DNA from: CAYRES01 sp964423425
GTDB lineage: Bacteria > Actinomycetota > Thermoleophilia > RBG-16-64-13
Direction: 5' to 3'
Length of the DNA: 64,000 nucleotides
Assembly (NCBI GenBank): GCA_964423425.1
Contig: CAYRES010000002.1
Span: forward strand, 248,001 to 312,000
Positions within the stretch are counted from its first letter, which is position 1. Every line of letters starts with the position of its first letter. Position numbers and translations under genes: made by a program. The notes under the pieces are model-generated. The model was not told the DNA's origin, made no database searches, and worked only from the letters and a program-made list of their open reading frames with translations. Of the stretch, positions 17,340 through 25,545 are shown one piece after another.

Positions 17340-18245
17340 TCAGGGGACAGGGACCTGCTCGAGCAGGTCTTCGATGGTTCGACGTCTACCTGCGGAGGAG
17401 TGCTCATGGATGTGTGCCAGTCGGTGTCCGGCCACCGGGCCGAGTACCGCCTGCACATCTTCGGGTACGCAGTAGTCTCGTCCCTCGAGGAAAGCCCAGG
17501 CCTTGGCGGCCATGACGAGTGCTTCGCTCGCGCGGGGTGAGAGTCCGGCCACCAGCCGCTCGCTGCGGCGGGTGGCCGCCACCAAGTCGAGCACGTAGTC
17601 GATGAGCGGGTCGGCAGTCTTGATTCTCTGCACCTTGTCCTGCAGGGCGGAGATCTCCTCCGGGCCCAGCACCGGAGACAGCTCGCGGATGCGTCTGCGG
17701 GTATCCAGACGGTTGAGGAGGGCTTTCTCGGCCGCCCGGCTCGGATAGTCGATGGACAGTGACATCATGAAGCGGTCGAGCTGGGATTCGGGCAGGGGAA
17801 AGGTGCCGTACTGCTCGAGCGGGTTCTGGGTGGCGATGACGAAGAAGGGTTGCTTGAGAGCGTAGCTCTTGCCTTCCACCGACACCTGACCCTCACCCAT
17901 CGATTCGAGCAGGGCGCTCTGGGTCTTGGGGGTGGCGCGGTTGATCTCGTCGGCCAGAATCAGCTGCCTGAAGATGGGGCCGGGGCGGAAGGTGAAGGTC
18001 TGCTCCCTGCTGTTGAAGACGAGGGTACCGGTGATATCGGCGGGCATGAGATCACTTGTGAACTGGATGCGGCCGAAGGAGAGCCCCAGTACACGGGCCA
18101 GGCTGAGCGCCAGGGTGGTCTTGCCGATGCCGGGGATGTCCTCCAGGAGCAGATGCCCCCGGGCGAGCAGGCAGGCAGCCGCCAGCTTGATCACCTGCTC
18201 CTTACCCAGCACCACTTCGCTCACGGTTTGGACTATTCTGTGCAT
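17340..18245 (-). CDS. MoxR family AAA+ ATPase
   Basis: An AAA+ chaperone-like ATPase of about 301 residues. Walker A is EDIPGIGKTTLA, Walker B is LILADEINRATPKTQSALLE, sensor 1 is FFVIATQNPLEQYGTFPLPE with the following arginine-finger region QLDRFMM. All belong to the MoxR family, which remodels partner proteins carrying VWA or DUF58 domains. It heads the minus-strand operon. The ATG at 18245 fits the family's usual N-terminus; the frame stays open to a TTG at 18338 that would add a Ser/Thr/Pro-rich segment, and neither start has a good ribosome site. Confidence 0.9.
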   Translation of the reverse strand: MHRIVQTVSEVVLGKEQVIKLAAACLLARGHLLLEDIPGIGKTTLALSLARVLGLSFGRIQFTSDLMPADITGTLVFNSREQTFTFRPGPIFRQLILADEINRATPKTQSALLESMGEGQVSVEGKSYALKQPFFVIATQNPLEQYGTFPLPESQLDRFMMSLSIDYPSRAAEKALLNRLDTRRRIRELSPVLGPEEISALQDKVQRIKTADPLIDYVLDLVAATRRSERLVAGLSPRASEALVMAAKAWAFLEGRDYCVPEDVQAVLGPVAGHRLAHIHEHSSAGRRRTIEDLLEQVPVP

Positions 18246-18432
18246 GGTGTCGCTATCTTGTGGTGTGCTTGGCGTTGGTGGCGTCGCAGTTTGTGCAGAC
18301 TGTGTCGAGGAAAAGACTACGGTACTGATATCGGCCAAGGGCGGACGCGGCTTGATTCGGCCACAGTAATCGGCGCGTACGGCCCCTCGGCACAGGGCAG
18401 AACCGGGGGCACACAGGGTGGGGAGGTGGACG

Positions 18433-21030
18433 GTGGGAGCGGTGCAGGAGCCTGATTTCGAGAAGCTCGGCGTCTTCTACTTGGGCCGTCAGTACGATGC
18501 GGCGGCGGGTTCGTCGGCCGGCATGCCCCTCCTCCTCTACGATTCCCGCGATCTCGTGACCCATGCCGTGTGCGTGGGCATGACTGGGTCGGGGAAGACC
18601 GGTCTCTGCACCGCTCTCATCGAGGAGGCCGCCATCGATGGGGTACCGGTTCTGGTGGTTGACCCCAAGGGCGATATGGCCAACCTGCTTCTGTCTTTTC
18701 CCGCCCTCGAGCCCGAGGACTTCCTGCCCTGGATCGAAGAGGAAGAGGCGGCCCGCCAAGGTCTCTCTCCTCTGGAGTTTGCCACGCTACAGGCGGCAGG
18801 TTGGCGGGAGGGGCTGGCTTCCTTCGGCCAAGACGGTGAGCGGATACGGCGGATGCGCGAAGCGGCGGACTTCGCCGTCTACACGCCGGGGTCGACCGCC
18901 GGGCGCCCTCTGTCCATCCTCAGTTCGATGGCAGCGCCTCCTCCGGCCCTGGCGGCCGACAAGGAGTTTCTCGCCGACCGGGTCGGCACGGTGGTGGAGA
19001 GCCTGCTTGGGCTGGTCGGGGTGGCTGCCGATCCACTGAAGAGCCGGGAACACATCCTCCTCTCCGCGCTCGTGTCGACGGCCTGGACGTCCGGCCGTGA
19101 CCTCGACCTGCCCCAACTCATCGGCCAGGTCCAAACCCCACCCTTCGAACGGGTGGGGGTGCTCGATGTGGAGTCCTTCTATCCGGCGCGGGACCGGTTC
19201 GAGCTTGTCCTGCGCCTCAACAACCTACTGGCCGCACCCGGTTTCGATGTGTGGCTGAGCGGTGAGCCTCTTGACATCGATCGTCTGCTCTTCACGAAAG
19301 AGGGTCGTCCGCGGGTGTCGGTGTTCACCATCTCCCATCTCGGGGACGGGGAGAGAATGTTCTTCGTGTCGCTCCTTCTCAATGAGGTGCTGGGTTGGGT
19401 GAGGTCCCAACAGGGTTCCGGGAGCCTACGGGCTCTTCTCTACATCGACGAGATCCTCGGATACATGCCTCCGGTGGCCGCTCCTCCGTCGAAGCGGCCC
19501 CTCCTTGCCCTCCTCAAGCAGGCGCGGGCCTTCGGGCTGGGGGTGGTGCTGGCCACACAGAACCCCGTCGACCTCGATTACAAGGGGCTCGGCAATGCGG
19601 GTACCTGGTTCATAGGCCGCCTGCAGACCGAGCGCGACCGCAGCCGGCTGCTGGAGGGGTTGGGCGGTACGGAGCTCTTGGCAGGCATCGAGGGTGATGC
19701 GGGGCCGGCCTCGACGGACGAGCTCATCGCCGGACTGAAGAAGAGGGTGTTTCTCATGCGTAACGTCCACGACCCCGCGCCGGCGCTGTTCGAGTCGCGC
19801 TGGGCCCTGTCCTACCTGCGCGGGCCGCTCACTCGGGCGCAGATCAAGTGGCTCACTGTAGGTTCTGCGGAGGCTGAGAGCGGTGGCACGGCACCGGGGG
19901 AGGAGCCCAGGTCGGCCGGGACGGGCTTGGCGGACACCGCTGCCGCGGAGGGGGCGGGTGCGGGAGTCTCGCCTTCCGGCTCAGGGGCGGCACCCACGTT
20001 GGACCCCGGGGTTCCGGTCGCGTACCTGCCTCTCGGCGTGGCTCCACAACAAGGAGAACAACTGGTCTACGAGCCTCAGGTTCTGGGTATGGCCGGGATA
20101 CGCTTTGTGGACGTACGCCGGGAGGTCGACGTAGCTCGTGACTATGCGTTTCTGGCCCAGGTGACCTCCGGCCCTATCGCTCTCGACTGGGGGGCGGCGG
20201 AGCGGCTCGGCTTCGGCCTCGAGGACTTGGACTCGGGCCTGGAGTCTGTTGCCGGGCGGGTGTCCGGTGATGGAAGTGTGAGCTATGTGGCTGTGCCTCC
20301 CGCCGCAGCCGACCCGAAGAGCTATGCGGCCTGGCAGCGTGACCTCCAAGCCTGGCTGTATCACCACGAGACACTCGACCTCTACCGCAGTCCGCACTTC
20401 AAGCTCACCTCCGCCGCCGATGAGGACGAGCGCGACTTCCTCATCCGGGTGCAGCACACAGCGCGTGAGCGGCGCGACGAGGAGGTGGCAGCGCTCGAGA
20501 AGAGGTATGCGGCCAAGCTCGAACGGCTCGAAGCGCGATTGCGCAAGGCACGGCAGACCGTGGAGCGCGAAGCGGGCCAAGCCCGCGATCACAAGGTCCA
20601 GACGGCGGTCTCGGTGGGAGCGACGCTGCTCAGTGCACTCGTGGGACGCAAGGCGGTGAGCACGGGGACGGTGGGCAGGGCCACGACTGCAGCGAGGGGC
20701 GTAAGCCGCTCCGCCCGGGCGGAGGAGGATGTGAAGCGGGCCAGGGAGACGGTCGAGCAGTTGGAGCGGACACGAGTGGAGTTCGGGGCCGAGCTGGAGG
20801 CCGAGCTCGAAGGTCTGAAAGAGCGTTTCGACTCCGAGTCCGGTGGAATCGAAACCGTGCCCGTGAGGCCGAAGAAGGCCAACATCCTCGTGCGTTTCGT
20901 GGGGCTCGTCTGGGTGCCGGTGCTCCTGGACGAGCGAGGGTACGCACGTCGAGCCTTCGTGGCCGGCGGGGTCTCCTTGCCTGTCCCACGACTGGACGCC
21001 GCGCCATCCGCCCCCACGCGGAGTGGCTGA
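18433..21030 (+). CDS. HerA-like / DUF87-type ATP-binding protein with C-terminal coiled coil
   Basis: An 865-residue P-loop protein. Walker A is GMTGSGKTGL (about residues 49-58), followed by LVVDPKGDMANLL. Walker B is ALLYIDEILGYMPP and a sensor region is GVVLATQNPVDLDYKGLGN, typical of HerA/FtsK-type motor ATPases. Residues about 480-520 are a low-complexity linker. The last third has long Arg/Glu/Ala-rich helices (ARERRDEEVAALEKRYAAKL onward) predicted to form a coiled coil. The GTG at 18433 is chosen because GGGGAGG lies 6 nt upstream. It is divergent from the moxR operon and overlaps the next histidine kinase gene by one base. DNA pumping or membrane-protein remodelling are possible roles; not determined. 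Confidence 0.75.
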   Translation: MGAVQEPDFEKLGVFYLGRQYDAAAGSSAGMPLLLYDSRDLVTHAVCVGMTGSGKTGLCTALIEEAAIDGVPVLVVDPKGDMANLLLSFPALEPEDFLPWIEEEEAARQGLSPLEFATLQAAGWREGLASFGQDGERIRRMREAADFAVYTPGSTAGRPLSILSSMAAPPPALAADKEFLADRVGTVVESLLGLVGVAADPLKSREHILLSALVSTAWTSGRDLDLPQLIGQVQTPPFERVGVLDVESFYPARDRFELVLRLNNLLAAPGFDVWLSGEPLDIDRLLFTKEGRPRVSVFTISHLGDGERMFFVSLLLNEVLGWVRSQQGSGSLRALLYIDEILGYMPPVAAPPSKRPLLALLKQARAFGLGVVLATQNPVDLDYKGLGNAGTWFIGRLQTERDRSRLLEGLGGTELLAGIEGDAGPASTDELIAGLKKRVFLMRNVHDPAPALFESRWALSYLRGPLTRAQIKWLTVGSAEAESGGTAPGEEPRSAGTGLADTAAAEGAGAGVSPSGSGAAPTLDPGVPVAYLPLGVAPQQGEQLVYEPQVLGMAGIRFVDVRREVDVARDYAFLAQVTSGPIALDWGAAERLGFGLEDLDSGLESVAGRVSGDGSVSYVAVPPAAADPKSYAAWQRDLQAWLYHHETLDLYRSPHFKLTSAADEDERDFLIRVQHTARERRDEEVAALEKRYAAKLERLEARLRKARQTVEREAGQARDHKVQTAVSVGATLLSALVGRKAVSTGTVGRATTAARGVSRSARAEEDVKRARETVEQLERTRVEFGAELEAELEGLKERFDSESGGIETVPVRPKKANILVRFVGLVWVPVLLDERGYARRAFVAGGVSLPVPRLDAAPSAPTRSG

Positions 21031-22274
21031 TGCTCGAAGGCAGTGAAACACTCGCGTATGCTCTGTTGTCTTCCGAGGCAAGGGTGCTGGAAGCCAACGG
21101 GGTCTTTGCCGAGAATCTGGGGATCACCCGGTCAGAGGTGGTCGGCGTCCGCCTCACCGGCAGGGTCACCGAGGGCCAGAGGGGAAGACTCGAGCGGCTG
21201 CTCCTGGGGTTGTCGGAGAAGGAGCCGGGCGAGGCGACGGAGCCCTTCTTCATGCACTTCGATCGCGGGAACGCCTCACCCGTGACCCTGCGTGTGTGGC
21301 TCCGGCCCACCTCGGGGGGAGTCGAACTCATGGGAGAGCCTGCTACGGGCGATGTGGGAAGGCTCGAGGAGGCATTGGTCAAGCTCAACTCGAGAATCAG
21401 CGACCTCAGCCGGGAGAACGTCAAGAAGGCCGCGGAGCTGGAGAAGGCACTGGCGGACCTCAAGGCGGCTCAGGCGACCATCGTTCACCAGGAGAAGATG
21501 GCGTCCCTCGGACAGATGACCGCCGGTGTCGCTCATGAACTCAATAATCCTCTCGCCTACGTCATCAACAATCAGCACCTGCTCCGGCGGTTCTTCGGTC
21601 ACCTGCTCGGAGTGCTCAACCTGTTCGGGGAATCCCTCGACGCCATCGAGGAGGCCGACCCGGCTCTGTGGGGCCGCCTGATGGACGAGATGGAGAGGGT
21701 CGATCTTCCCCACATAGCCGAAGCAGTGCCCCGGCTGCTCGCATCGAGCGAGGAAGGCCTCGACCGCGCCCGCGGTATTGTGAGTGATCTGCGTGCCTTC
21801 TCCCGCCTGGATGAGGCTGCCGTCAAGGAAGTCGACCTCAACGAAGGCCTACGCAGCGCGCTTCGTTTTCTCGAACCCTTGGCCAGAGAACAGGGCTGCA
21901 GCATCGTGGCGGAGCTTCGTCCGCTGCCTCCCGTGACTTGCGAGGCCGGGCAGGTGCAGCAGGCCTTCGCAAATATCGTTGCCAACGCAGTCCAGGCGGC
22001 GGGTGCCGGAGGAACGGTGAGGGTGACCACTCAAGCGGACGAGGGCTGGCTCTGCGTGCAGGTGCAGGACGACGGCCCCGGCATTCCGAGCGACGCACTT
22101 CCACACATCTTCGAGCCTTTCTTCACCACCAAAGCGGTGGGGGAGGGAACCGGCCTGGGTTTGAGCATCGCCCATACGGTGATCCAGCGCCAGGGAGGCA
22201 GCATCGAGGTGGAGACGAGTCTCGGCGAGGGTGCATGCTTTCGGGTGTGGTTGCCTATAATGAATAGAACGTAG
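21030..22274 (+). CDS. Soluble sensor histidine kinase
   Basis: A 414-residue kinase with no transmembrane segment. Residues 1-100 look like a PAS-type sensor domain (AYALLSSEARVLEANGVFAE). A helical linker follows, then the dimerisation domain with KMASLGQMTAGVAHELNNPL, phosphoacceptor His169. The catalytic domain shows the N box NIVANAVQAA, G1 DDGPGIPSD, F box IFEPFFTTK and G2 GTGLGLSIAH. Complete and probably active. It is followed by two receiver genes and a B12 module, which suggests a shared cytoplasmic signalling pathway. Confidence 0.92.
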   Translation: MLEGSETLAYALLSSEARVLEANGVFAENLGITRSEVVGVRLTGRVTEGQRGRLERLLLGLSEKEPGEATEPFFMHFDRGNASPVTLRVWLRPTSGGVELMGEPATGDVGRLEEALVKLNSRISDLSRENVKKAAELEKALADLKAAQATIVHQEKMASLGQMTAGVAHELNNPLAYVINNQHLLRRFFGHLLGVLNLFGESLDAIEEADPALWGRLMDEMERVDLPHIAEAVPRLLASSEEGLDRARGIVSDLRAFSRLDEAAVKEVDLNEGLRSALRFLEPLAREQGCSIVAELRPLPPVTCEAGQVQQAFANIVANAVQAAGAGGTVRVTTQADEGWLCVQVQDDGPGIPSDALPHIFEPFFTTKAVGEGTGLGLSIAHTVIQRQGGSIEVETSLGEGACFRVWLPIMNRT

Positions 22275-22306
22275 TCACTCAAGGTGACCGAGGGGAACGG
22301 TGGTAC

Positions 22307-23400
22307 ATGGAGCTCTCTGCGACTCTCAAGGACAGACTGGCCGACCGCCGACATAGTCGCAGTGGGCAGCCGGAACCTTCCTTGTTTCAGGAACGCGATC
22401 TGGTGCTCGTGATCGATGATGAGCCGGAGATCACGGCGTCGGTCAAGGAGCTGTTGTCGGGTGAGTACGACGTGGTCACCGCCAACACCCCGGAGGAGGC
22501 CCTTGCCGTGCTCGGCGCCGAAGAGGTGTCGGTGGTCTTGAGTGATCAGCGGATGCCGGTCTGAGCGGTGCCGAGCTTCTCGCCCGCGTTTGTGCGTCAC
22601 ACCCCGACACCACCCGCATCCTGTTCACCGGGTACTCAGACATTGGAGCCGTCATACGGGCCGTGAACGAAGGTCGCATCTTCTACTACGTGACCAAGCC
22701 TTGGGAGCCCGAGGAGTTGCGGGCGGTGGTCCGTAACGGTCTGGAGCGCCACCGGCTGTCCCGGGAGAACCGTCTGCTGCTCGAGAGGCTGCGCGCCGCC
22801 AATACCGAACTCGAGGAGAAGGTGAGACTCCGCACCGAGGAGATCGAGGCGAGAAATGAGGAGTTGGCATGGGCCAAGGATCGCATAGAGGAGCTCCTGC
22901 GGGAGGATTCCCTCACCGGTCTCGCCAATCGGAGGCGGCTCGACGAGGTTCTGGAGCTCGAAGCCGCTCATGCCCGGCGTTACGGAACGCCTCTGTCGGC
23001 CATCATGCTCGATCTCGACCACTTCAAGCAGGTGAACGACGAGTTCGGGCATCCGGCCGGCGACGCAGTACTCAAGGCCGCGGCGGCCGTGTTTGCCGAA
23101 GGAGTACGTGCCACTGATCTGGCTGGCCGCTGGGGAGGCGAGGAGTTCCTCATCGTGCTGCCTCATGTTCGAAAGAGCGATGCCGCCGTGCTTGCGGAAC
23201 GGCTGAGGGGTGGCTTGGAGCGGGCCGAGCTGCCCGCGATCGGCCGGCCCATGACGGCGAGCTTCGGCGTGGCTGAGTGGCGGCACGGCGGCGACTCCGA
23301 GGCGGAGCTCGTCGCCCGGGCCGACGCCGCAATGTACGTCGCCAAACGGAGGGGGCGGAACCGCGTGGCTACGGAAGACGATATCGAGGAGGCCGTGTGA
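22307..23400 (+). pseudogene. Response regulator-GGDEF diguanylate cyclase, split by a single-base frameshift
   Basis: Two pieces encode one protein. 22307-22564 gives the first half of a receiver domain (LVLVIDDEPEITASVKELLS to VVLSDQRMP) and stops at TGA 22562-22564. In another frame from 22564 the receiver continues SGAELLARVCASHPDTTRIL to FYYVTKPWEPEEL, then a coiled coil and a GGDEF domain with GRWGGEEFLIVLP (active-site GGEEF). The junction CCGGTCTGAGC becomes a correct reading (Pro-Gly-Leu-Ser) if one G is restored near 22558-22560. This could be a real mutation or an assembly or sequencing error. If intact, it would make c-di-GMP under control of the kinase at 21030. Confidence 0.85.
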
Positions 23401-23439
23401 GGCTATGGCTGCCTGCGCACTGACGCGAGAGGCGCGTGA

Positions 23440-24192
23440 ATGAGACAAGGTGTGGTTTCTGAGAGTGAAGAGAAGGTCAGGCCCACCGTCCTCATCGTGG
23501 ACGATGAGCCTGCCGTGCTCGAGAGTGTGGCAGAACTCCTGCGGACGGACTACGAGGTACTCGCCACCACCGATCCCGAAGAGGCGGTGCACCTGCTCGA
23601 GGAGCGCGACGTTGCCCTGATACTGACCGATCAACGCATGCCCAACCACAGCGGGGTGGAGCTGCTGGCGCGGAGCGCGCGCCTCAGTCCAGATACCGTG
23701 AGGGTGCTGTTCACCGGCTACTCCGACATCGAGGCGATCATCCAGGGGATAAACGAAGGCCGCATGTACCGGTATATCGCCAAACCGTGGGACCCCGAAG
23801 AGCTGGTGATCCTGGTGGAGGAGGCCACGCGTCTGCATGTGCTTGCAGTGGAGAACGAGCGCTTGCTGAAGGAGCTCGCGGGCACGCTTGCCGTCGTCGA
23901 TCGGCAGGAGGGGGAGTTGGGGCGTCTGCGTCGGCAAGGCCATGAGCTGGAGAAGGCGAATCGGACACTTGCCCACGCAGTGAGGGACCTGAACGATGCC
24001 CACTGGCACCTGCGCAAGTTTCAAGAGTTTCTCCCCATCTGTTCCTGTTGCGGCCGTGTGCGGAGCGAAGACGGTGAGTGGCAGCCGCTCCGGGAGTTCC
24101 TGAATCTGCATTCCGACTTCCTCACGCACGGCTTGTGCCCGGAGTGCGTCACGCTCTTGGAGAACGAGGAGGCCCAGGATCCGCTGCGGTGA
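23440..24192 (+). CDS. Response regulator with Cys-rich CxxC...CxxC C-terminal element
   Basis: A 250-residue protein. Residues 15-135 form a receiver domain (PTVLIVDDEPAVLESVAELL; Asp64 in LILTDQRMPNHSGVELL; RYIAKPWDPEEL) closely like that of the preceding frameshifted gene, so the two are likely a duplication. A coiled coil of about 60 residues follows. The end carries Cys201, Cys203, Cys204 then W214, His230, Cys233 and Cys236 (CSCCGRVRSEDGEW and HGLCPEC), a likely metal-binding or redox element. There is no DNA-binding or enzymatic output domain, so it may act by protein contact. Confidence 0.88.
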   Translation: MRQGVVSESEEKVRPTVLIVDDEPAVLESVAELLRTDYEVLATTDPEEAVHLLEERDVALILTDQRMPNHSGVELLARSARLSPDTVRVLFTGYSDIEAIIQGINEGRMYRYIAKPWDPEELVILVEEATRLHVLAVENERLLKELAGTLAVVDRQEGELGRLRRQGHELEKANRTLAHAVRDLNDAHWHLRKFQEFLPICSCCGRVRSEDGEWQPLREFLNLHSDFLTHGLCPECVTLLENEEAQDPLR

Positions 24193-24313
24193 GTACGTCT
24201 GGCGGTGGTCTCTTGGGCTGCGGCGACCTCCGTATGGGAGAACCGCGAAGCAGCAGGGAGTCCCGACCGGTCGGGCGACAGGAGTGGGGTCGAGCTATGC
24301 GAAAGGGGGAGGT

Positions 24314-24709
24314 GTGGGTGGTGGAGAGGTAGTGGCAGAGCTGAAAGCCAGACAGGAGGCCGTGGTGGCGGATGCGGTGGCCGTGCTCGCCGAGAGCCCG
24401 GAATGGCAGCGCATGGCCCAAGTGCGCGGGTTGCAGACGGAAGAGATGTCGTCACAGGTTGCCCGGCACGCTGTACGGACGATACTGAGCGACTTGACCT
24501 TGGGCACCGACCTGGGTATGCGTGAGAACTTGGAGTGGTTCGGCCGTCTGGACAAGGGACATCGCCTGGAGGCGAAGCCTTCCATGTACGAGGAGATGTT
24601 CAAGGCGGTGTTCGACCGCATGGAGGCCGCTTTGGACGAACCCGCACTGCGTGACGAGCTCCGCGCGTATCGGGCGGTCGTGGAGCGATTGATTCCGAGG
24701 ACGGAGTGA
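24314..24709 (+). CDS. Small all-helical protein of unknown function
   Basis: About 131 residues, charged and predicted wholly alpha-helical: ELKARQEAVVADAVAVLAES, QVARHAVRTILSDLTLGTDL, MYEEMFKAVFDRMEAAL and DELRAYRAVVERLIP. The pattern resembles helical sensor or linker bundles of the RsbR N-terminal or globin-coupled type, but no defining residue is visible, so no function is assigned. The start is uncertain: GTG 24314 follows an AAAGGGGG stretch, with GTG 24332 as alternative. It lies immediately before the B12-binding gene and is probably its partner. Confidence 0.6.
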   Translation: MGGGEVVAELKARQEAVVADAVAVLAESPEWQRMAQVRGLQTEEMSSQVARHAVRTILSDLTLGTDLGMRENLEWFGRLDKGHRLEAKPSMYEEMFKAVFDRMEAALDEPALRDELRAYRAVVERLIPRTE

Positions 24710-24714
24710 CGGCC

Positions 24715-25374
24715 ATGGAGATCGCGAAGGACCTTTCTGCCGAGTCCTATACCGACTATCTGGAACGGCTGCTTAAGGGTGACGAGGAGGGATGTCTGCA
24801 CATCGCCCGGCAGACGGCCATCGACCTTGCCGGGTTGCATAGCCTGTACATCGGTCTCATCCAGTCCTCGCAGTACCGGGTGGGGGAGTTGTGGGAAGCA
24901 GGCAGCATATCGGTGGCCACCGAACACATGGCTACGGCGACGAACACCTTTGTGGCTCTCTCCTGCTACGCGCCGATTGCCCGCCGCGCCGCCGGTGGCC
25001 CGAAGGCGACGGTGGCCTGCACGCTCGATGAGTTCCATGAACTCGGCGCCCGCCTCACGGCCGACCTCCTCGAGTGCGACGGCTGGGATGTCGACTACTA
25101 CGGGGCTTCCCTGCCGGTGCGTGACCTGATTGGGGCCGTGCGTGACAGACGGCCTCGGGTGCTGGGGCTGTCGGCCGCCCTCACACAGCACCTTGGCGGG
25201 CTCCGTGAGGTGGTCGACGCAGTGCGGGAAGCACTCGGGGGCGACAGTCCCCCGATAGTGGTGGGTGGCAATGCCTTCCGGCCCGCGCCGGATCTGTGGA
25301 AGCTCGTGGGTGCCGACCGCTACGCTCCCGACGCATCGGCGGCGGTGGAGGTGCTCAGGGAGTTCCGCGACTGA
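24715..25374 (+). CDS. Free-standing cobalamin-binding sensor module (CarH/LitR-like)
   Basis: A 219-residue protein with a helical cap domain and a B12-binding Rossmann domain. The cap carries Trp60-x9-Glu70-His71 (LWEAGSISVATEHMATA), the Wx9EH motif that covers the adenosyl group in CarH-type photoreceptors. The B12 domain has Glu106-x-His108-x-x-Gly111 (DEFHELG), giving the lower axial histidine, then LLECDGWDVDYYGASLPVRD, LGLSAALTQHL and IVVGGNAFRPAP, all expected. No MerR DNA-binding domain is attached, unlike CarH. The residue after Trp60 is Glu, where Thermus CarH has the His used in its light state. The start at 24715 has GGAG 8 nt upstream. Role inferred: B12, light or redox input to the adjacent two-component proteins. 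Confidence 0.85.
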   Translation: MEIAKDLSAESYTDYLERLLKGDEEGCLHIARQTAIDLAGLHSLYIGLIQSSQYRVGELWEAGSISVATEHMATATNTFVALSCYAPIARRAAGGPKATVACTLDEFHELGARLTADLLECDGWDVDYYGASLPVRDLIGAVRDRRPRVLGLSAALTQHLGGLREVVDAVREALGGDSPPIVVGGNAFRPAPDLWKLVGADRYAPDASAAVEVLREFRD

Positions 25375-25483
25375 CAGTTTGCCGCCCCGGCCACAGGCGT
25401 CGCGGCAGGTGCCGGCGCCGTCCCGGCCACCTGTCCGGCCTGCTGCACTCAAACGGTGTCGAGCCGAGCGGGCGCCCGGCTTC

Positions 25484-25534
25484 TGTTACAATCGGGCTTC
25501 CCAGTGCGAAGCATCGCCTAGTTTCGAAGCATCG
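25484..25534 (+). promoter_or_regulatory. glyQS promoter (extended -10) and direct repeat in the leader
   Basis: TG-T-TACAAT (TG at 25484-25485, box 25487-25492) is an extended -10; the -35 is weak. The 10-mer CGAAGCATCG occurs at 25507-25516 and again at 25525-25534, 18 bp apart, directly before the glyQ ribosome site. No T-box fits in this short leader. Confidence 0.5.
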
Positions 25535-25545
25535 TGAGGTAGCCA

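Noticed and set aside
25375..25545. T-box riboswitch before glyQ
   Set aside because: Only about 45 nt lie between the predicted start and the ribosome site, with no T-box consensus or antiterminator pair.
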